A stretch of DNA of 14,300 nt, taken from the NCBI GenBank assembly GCA_964639935.1, contig CAZXGT010000053.1:1-14300 (forward strand), read 5' to 3'. The notes beneath the pieces were generated by a model that was given only the letters and a program-made list of their open reading frames with translations, had not been told where the DNA came from and made no database searches. The stretch is from CALNYS01 sp964639935 (GTDB lineage Bacteria; Planctomycetota; Phycisphaerae; Phycisphaerales; UBA1924). Both the position numbers and the translations under genes were made by a program. Below, in pieces: positions 11,948 to 14,300 of this stretch. Numbering within the stretch: position 1 is the stretch's first letter; each line of letters starts with the position of its first letter.

Positions 11948-13042
11948 CTACTCGCTCCGCTTCCCAAGCATCAGCCCCACGATCGCCGCGACCACAGCCA
12001 GCCCAGCCAGCCCGCCCGCCACGATCGTGATCTGGTCCGCGAGCCGCTCGCCCAGTCCCGCCACCGGATTTGCCCCGGCCGAGCCGACCAGCGCCGTTCC
12101 CACAACAGCGATCGCCACCGCAAGCGCCGCCACCATCGAGAGCGCCAGGCCGCCCACAAGCCCGCTCCCAGCCCCGTCATACGGCTCGCTCGCCACCATC
12201 GCCGGACCGCCCGCCGCCGCCGGCGCCGAATCCTCATCGCCCTCAAAGAGACCGCCCCCCGCGCCCTCCTCGTCGCCCTCCTCGCCGGGGTACACCTCGT
12301 CGAGAAACTCCGCGCCAAGAGACGTGTCGTCGCTCTCGCGCGTCAGATCCATCAGCCCAGAACCCGACCCCACCGAGTCAAGCGAAAGGTCGCCCGGCTC
12401 ATCCGTCATCTGCGTCACCGCAGACGGATCCGCCGTGTCCAGATCGTCCGCGTCGAAAATGCTGATCCCCGACCGCTCCGCCGAATCACCCACCGAATCG
12501 ATGCCGACCGAACTCCCCCCAGAACCGCCAAGCAGCCCCGACCCAAGACCACTCCCCGTCCCGCTCGAGCCCGGGTCGCTCTCAAGATCCATCCCCGAGC
12601 CCATCCCTGAACCCGTCCCCGAACCGGTGTCAGCCCCCAACCCAGAACCCAACCCAGAGCCCAGACCAGACCCGTCGCCCGAACCATCAAGCGGCTCAAG
12701 CGAGATCGCGCTCCCGCCCCCCGTGTCCGCCGAGCTCTCCGCCCCCGCCGGAGCGCCCGAAGGCTCATCGAGATCAAGACCGATCCCGCTCTCATCGCCG
12801 GAATCAAGCCCAAGCCCCTCCGGCTCCTCCGTCGCGCCAGCGCCGAGATCAAGACCCAGATCCTCCTCGCCGCCCTCGCCGGAGCCCTCAGCGATCAGGT
12901 CGATCTGGTCCACCTTGAACATCAGCTTGTCGCGGTCGCGAAACTCCTGGATCCGCCCCGACTTGGCCATCTCGCGGACCTCGTCCTCGCTCGCGTTGAG
13001 CTTGGCCGCCGCTTCCTCCAACGTGTAGAACATCTTCGCCAT
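11948..13042 (-). CDS. Excisionase/MerR-type HTH protein with Gly/Ser/Asp-rich linker and C-terminal membrane anchor
   Basis: The 364-residue protein has three parts. Residues 4-50 (MFYTLEEAAAKLNASEDEVR, GRIQEFRDRDKLMF) are a classical excisionase/MerR-like winged HTH. Residues 51-290 are low complexity: acidic, with repeated LGLDLD-type and GSGxGSG units (about 121-182) resembling an extended linker. Residues about 294-320 and 337-360 are two hydrophobic helices, ending in GKRSE. The whole suggests a DNA-binding or protein-binding head tethered to the membrane by a flexible spacer. Similar architectures are common, but uncharacterised, in planctomycetes. GGAG lies about ten bases before ATG 13042. 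The gene is followed by a strong terminator. Target and trigger are unknown; the HTH might recognise protein rather than DNA. Confidence 0.7.
   Translation of the reverse strand: MAKMFYTLEEAAAKLNASEDEVREMAKSGRIQEFRDRDKLMFKVDQIDLIAEGSGEGGEEDLGLDLGAGATEEPEGLGLDSGDESGIGLDLDEPSGAPAGAESSADTGGGSAISLEPLDGSGDGSGLGSGLGSGLGADTGSGTGSGMGSGMDLESDPGSSGTGSGLGSGLLGGSGGSSVGIDSVGDSAERSGISIFDADDLDTADPSAVTQMTDEPGDLSLDSVGSGSGLMDLTRESDDTSLGAEFLDEVYPGEEGDEEGAGGGLFEGDEDSAPAAAGGPAMVASEPYDGAGSGLVGGLALSMVAALAVAIAVVGTALVGSAGANPVAGLGERLADQITIVAGGLAGLAVVAAIVGLMLGKRSE
12495..12680 (-). repeat. Gly-Ser coding low-complexity repeat
   Basis: On the minus strand this stretch encodes runs of GSGxGSGxGSG with degenerate 9- to 12-base units. 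On the plus strand it appears as repeated CCAGAGCCC / CCCGAACC-like words. It lies wholly within the HTH-membrane gene and forms part of its linker. Length variation between strains is plausible. Confidence 0.6.
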
Positions 13043-13120
13043 GACGTCGTCGCTCCGAAGGTCGTTGCGCTCGGGGAGATCTCAAGAGAAGGCAAACGCC
13101 GCTCGCGCCGCCGAGCTCCC

Positions 13121-13149
13121 ACGCTAGCACCCCCCCAGGCGACCGACAA
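13121..13149 (-). promoter_or_regulatory. Candidate promoter of the HTH-membrane gene
   Basis: Read on the minus strand, TTGTCG (13149-13144) and TAGCGT (13126-13121) are separated by 17 bases, the ideal sigma70-type spacing, in the 126-base gap upstream of the gene. The hexamers match consensus only partly, so this is tentative. The leader would be about 70 bases and includes the GGAG site. Confidence 0.35.
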
Positions 13150-13168
13150 GCCAGCGCCCGACGATTGC

Positions 13169-14014
13169 TCAAACCACCTCACCCCGCGCAAGCGCCCGCG
13201 CTCCGCCACCAACCCACCCAAAGACGTACGCCGCCTCCCACGCCCCCGAGATCGCCTCAGCGGGCACAACCCGAGCCCCCCGCGCCACGTTCGCGGGCTG
13301 AAGCCGCGCCAGCTCCACGCCGTCCGCGCCCCGCTCAAGAAAAACCCGCCGAAACGTCGTCTCCTCCCCCGCGTAAAGACGCACGAAAAAATCCCCGCCG
13401 GACCGCACCTCCGACGGACGCACGATCACCACGTCCCCCTCCGCGTACGCCGGAACCATCGCGTCGCCCACCACCCGCAGCGCGAACGCCCCGGCGCCAA
13501 GCTCCACCGGCGCCGAAACAACACCCCGCGAACGCCGCCACACCGTCTCCCCGTCCGGCATCACCGGATACCCCTCCTCCACCGTGTTGATCACCGGCGC
13601 CACCCCTGCCGCCAAGCCCCCGCCGTCGCCCTCCGCCCCGCACGCACCCCGATCCCGCACCGCCAGACGCGACGCCAGACGCTCGAGCTCCTCCGACCAC
13701 ACCCCGCGATCCCGACCCTCGTGAAGAACAAGCTCCGCAAGCCGCGCCGCCGAACGCACCCGACCCTCCAACGCCGCAAGAAGCCCCCGCACCTCCTCCG
13801 GCGTGCTCGCCAAGCGACCCTCCAGCACCAAACGCCCCGGCTCCATCCGAAGCGCCCCCTCGATCCGCCCGAGAATCGCCTCCGATGGCGGCCGCTCACG
13901 ACGCCCTGTCTCGATCGAGGACAGATACCCCTTCGTGCAACCCGCCTCCCGCGCAAGCGCCTCGAGCGTCATCCCCATCGAACGCCGCTGTGCGCGAATC
14001 ATCGGTCCAATCAT
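13169..14014 (-). CDS. XRE-family repressor with catalytically dead S24 (LexA/CI-like) domain
   Basis: The 281-residue protein has an N-terminal HTH (about 3-62: MTLEALAREAGCTKGYLSSI, GRRERPPSEAIL). A helical linker follows (about 70-120), then an S24-type domain (about 140-265) starting PVINTVEEGYPVMPD. In active S24 proteins the nucleophile is the Ser of GDSMxP and the base is the Lys of a TxKR stretch. Here these read GDAMVP (183-188, Ala185) and TFRR (220-223, Arg222). Both codons are unambiguous (GCG, CGG), so self-cleavage should be impossible. The protein would be a non-cleavable repressor or use the fold as a sensor. AGAGGA lies five bases before ATG 14014. It is divergent from the gene at 14171, which it probably controls, and perhaps itself, through palindromes between them. 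Confidence 0.85.
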   Translation of the reverse strand: MIGPMIRAQRRSMGMTLEALAREAGCTKGYLSSIETGRRERPPSEAILGRIEGALRMEPGRLVLEGRLASTPEEVRGLLAALEGRVRSAARLAELVLHEGRDRGVWSEELERLASRLAVRDRGACGAEGDGGGLAAGVAPVINTVEEGYPVMPDGETVWRRSRGVVSAPVELGAGAFALRVVGDAMVPAYAEGDVVIVRPSEVRSGGDFFVRLYAGEETTFRRVFLERGADGVELARLQPANVARGARVVPAEAISGAWEAAYVFGWVGGGARALARGEVV

Positions 14015-14047
14015 CGAAATCCTCTGGCCACGTGCGCCCCTTACGCG

Positions 14048-14053
14048 TTATAC
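14048..14053 (-). promoter_or_regulatory. Candidate -10 box of the XRE/S24 gene
   Basis: Read on the minus strand, TATAAC (14053-14048) matches the -10 consensus at five of six positions and lies about 33 bases before ATG 14014. The best -35 is TTCTGG, 18 bases upstream, which is weak. A weak -35 suits a regulated promoter. Confidence 0.4.
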
Positions 14054-14096
14054 CAGACAAAGCCCTTGCACCAGAAGGCATCTGAGATAAAACAAT

Positions 14097-14157
14097 CGAA
14101 CAACTTGTTCGCCACAAAGTAAACCAAGAACCGTGTCAGTCCAGCGCAAAATGACAC
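14097..14157. promoter_or_regulatory. Operator-like palindromes between the divergent repressor and the gene at 14171
   Basis: CGAACAACTTGTTCG (14097-14111) is a perfect palindrome of two 7-base arms around one C. A second inverted repeat, GTGTCA (14133-14138) and TGACAC (14152-14157), has a 13-base spacer and ends 13 bases before the rightward ATG. The spacer is distinctly AT-richer than its surroundings. Both sites are placed where an autoregulating XRE repressor would bind. Confidence 0.55.
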
Positions 14158-14170
14158 AGGAGAGTGCTTT

Positions 14171-14300
14171 ATGTTCAGAATCGAGCCGGGACATTCCTCC
14201 AGCCCCGCGAACTTCGATATCCAAACAGCGTCCGATCTTCGCAGGCGCATCCCGCGCGATCTCGCCGAACTTCTCGTCCACCGCGCCGAGCACCTCCTCC
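14171..14300 (+). CDS. N-terminal part of an unrecognised gene divergent from the repressor
   Basis: ATG at 14171 opens a frame that stays open to the window edge (43 codons). AGGAG (about 14158-14163) lies seven to eight bases before it. The visible product starts MFRIEPGHSSSPANFDIQ and continues with SDLRRRIPRDLAELLVHRAE, which looks helical and charged. No family is recognised and no membrane segment is visible. Its placement directly opposite a CI-like repressor, with palindromes between, suggests it is the repressed gene. In phage-like or defence-like loci such genes are often early, toxic or excision functions, but nothing in the sequence selects among these. Confidence 0.6.
   Translation, partial: MFRIEPGHSSSPANFDIQTASDLRRRIPRDLAELLVHRAEHLL

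Noticed and set aside
10859..12610. 583-codon plus-strand frame of mostly Arg, Pro and His across ubiA and the HTH gene
   Set aside because: It is a frame-shifted shadow. Both underlying genes have recognisable domains in other frames.
12495..12680. Minisatellite or regulatory tandem repeat
   Set aside because: It is explained by coding for a Gly-Ser linker in an intact reading frame.
14097..14111. Classical Gram-positive LexA SOS box
   Set aside because: The palindrome has CGAAC-N5-GTTCG rather than N4, and the neighbouring regulator lacks the self-cleavage dyad, so an SOS role is not supported. It is kept as a generic operator.

Overview
The window looks like chromosomal DNA of a very GC-rich planctomycete, probably of the Phycisphaerae type. 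This is inferred from four things: a lysine/arginine-rich histone H1-like tail, a class II DAHP synthase, a UbiX/UbiA pair, and a helix-turn-helix protein with a Gly/Ser/Asp linker and membrane anchor. No rRNA, tRNA, CRISPR array or insertion sequence was seen, and taxonomy cannot be proven from this window.

Layout. Positions 1-109 (minus) hold the N-terminal end of an H1-like basic protein. A 301-base spacer leads to the aromatic-pathway gene for DAHP synthase (411-1805, plus, TTG start) and a small PilZ-domain protein (1894-2244, plus). A HIT-family AP4A phosphorylase-like gene (2246-2839, minus) is divergent from a leucyl aminopeptidase (2900-4405, plus), with a 12-bp perfect palindrome between them.

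Positions 4411-9451 (minus) form a compact, co-directional block of virion-type genes. In transcription order they are portal, scaffold-like coiled coil, SU10-type major capsid protein followed by a strong intrinsic terminator, connector-like protein, two small tail-like proteins, and a holin-like membrane/coiled-coil peptide. No terminase, tape measure, lysin or integrase is present, and housekeeping genes lie on both sides. It is either a prophage remnant or a domesticated particle module, and is the most interesting part of the window.

Positions 9698-9973 (minus) encode a small conserved-looking protein of unknown function, divergent from ubiX (10085-10735, plus). The ubiA-type prenyltransferase (10884-11861, plus) follows. 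Between them lies a cluster of hairpin-forming repeats that appears to run into the start of ubiA. UbiX and UbiA probably serve quinone synthesis. A terminator at 11896-11921 separates ubiA from the convergent membrane-anchored HTH protein (11948-13042, minus).

The right end holds an XRE/S24 repressor (13169-14014, minus) whose peptidase domain has lost both catalytic residues. It is divergent, across an AT-richer spacer with a perfect 15-bp palindrome, from the first 43 codons of an unknown plus-strand gene (14171 onward).

Two translation styles coexist. The virion genes, DAHP synthase, aminopeptidase and regulators have clear Shine-Dalgarno sites. HIT, the 91-residue protein, ubiX and ubiA have none; in the last three a TANNNT box lies 6-8 bases before ATG, suggesting leaderless mRNAs.
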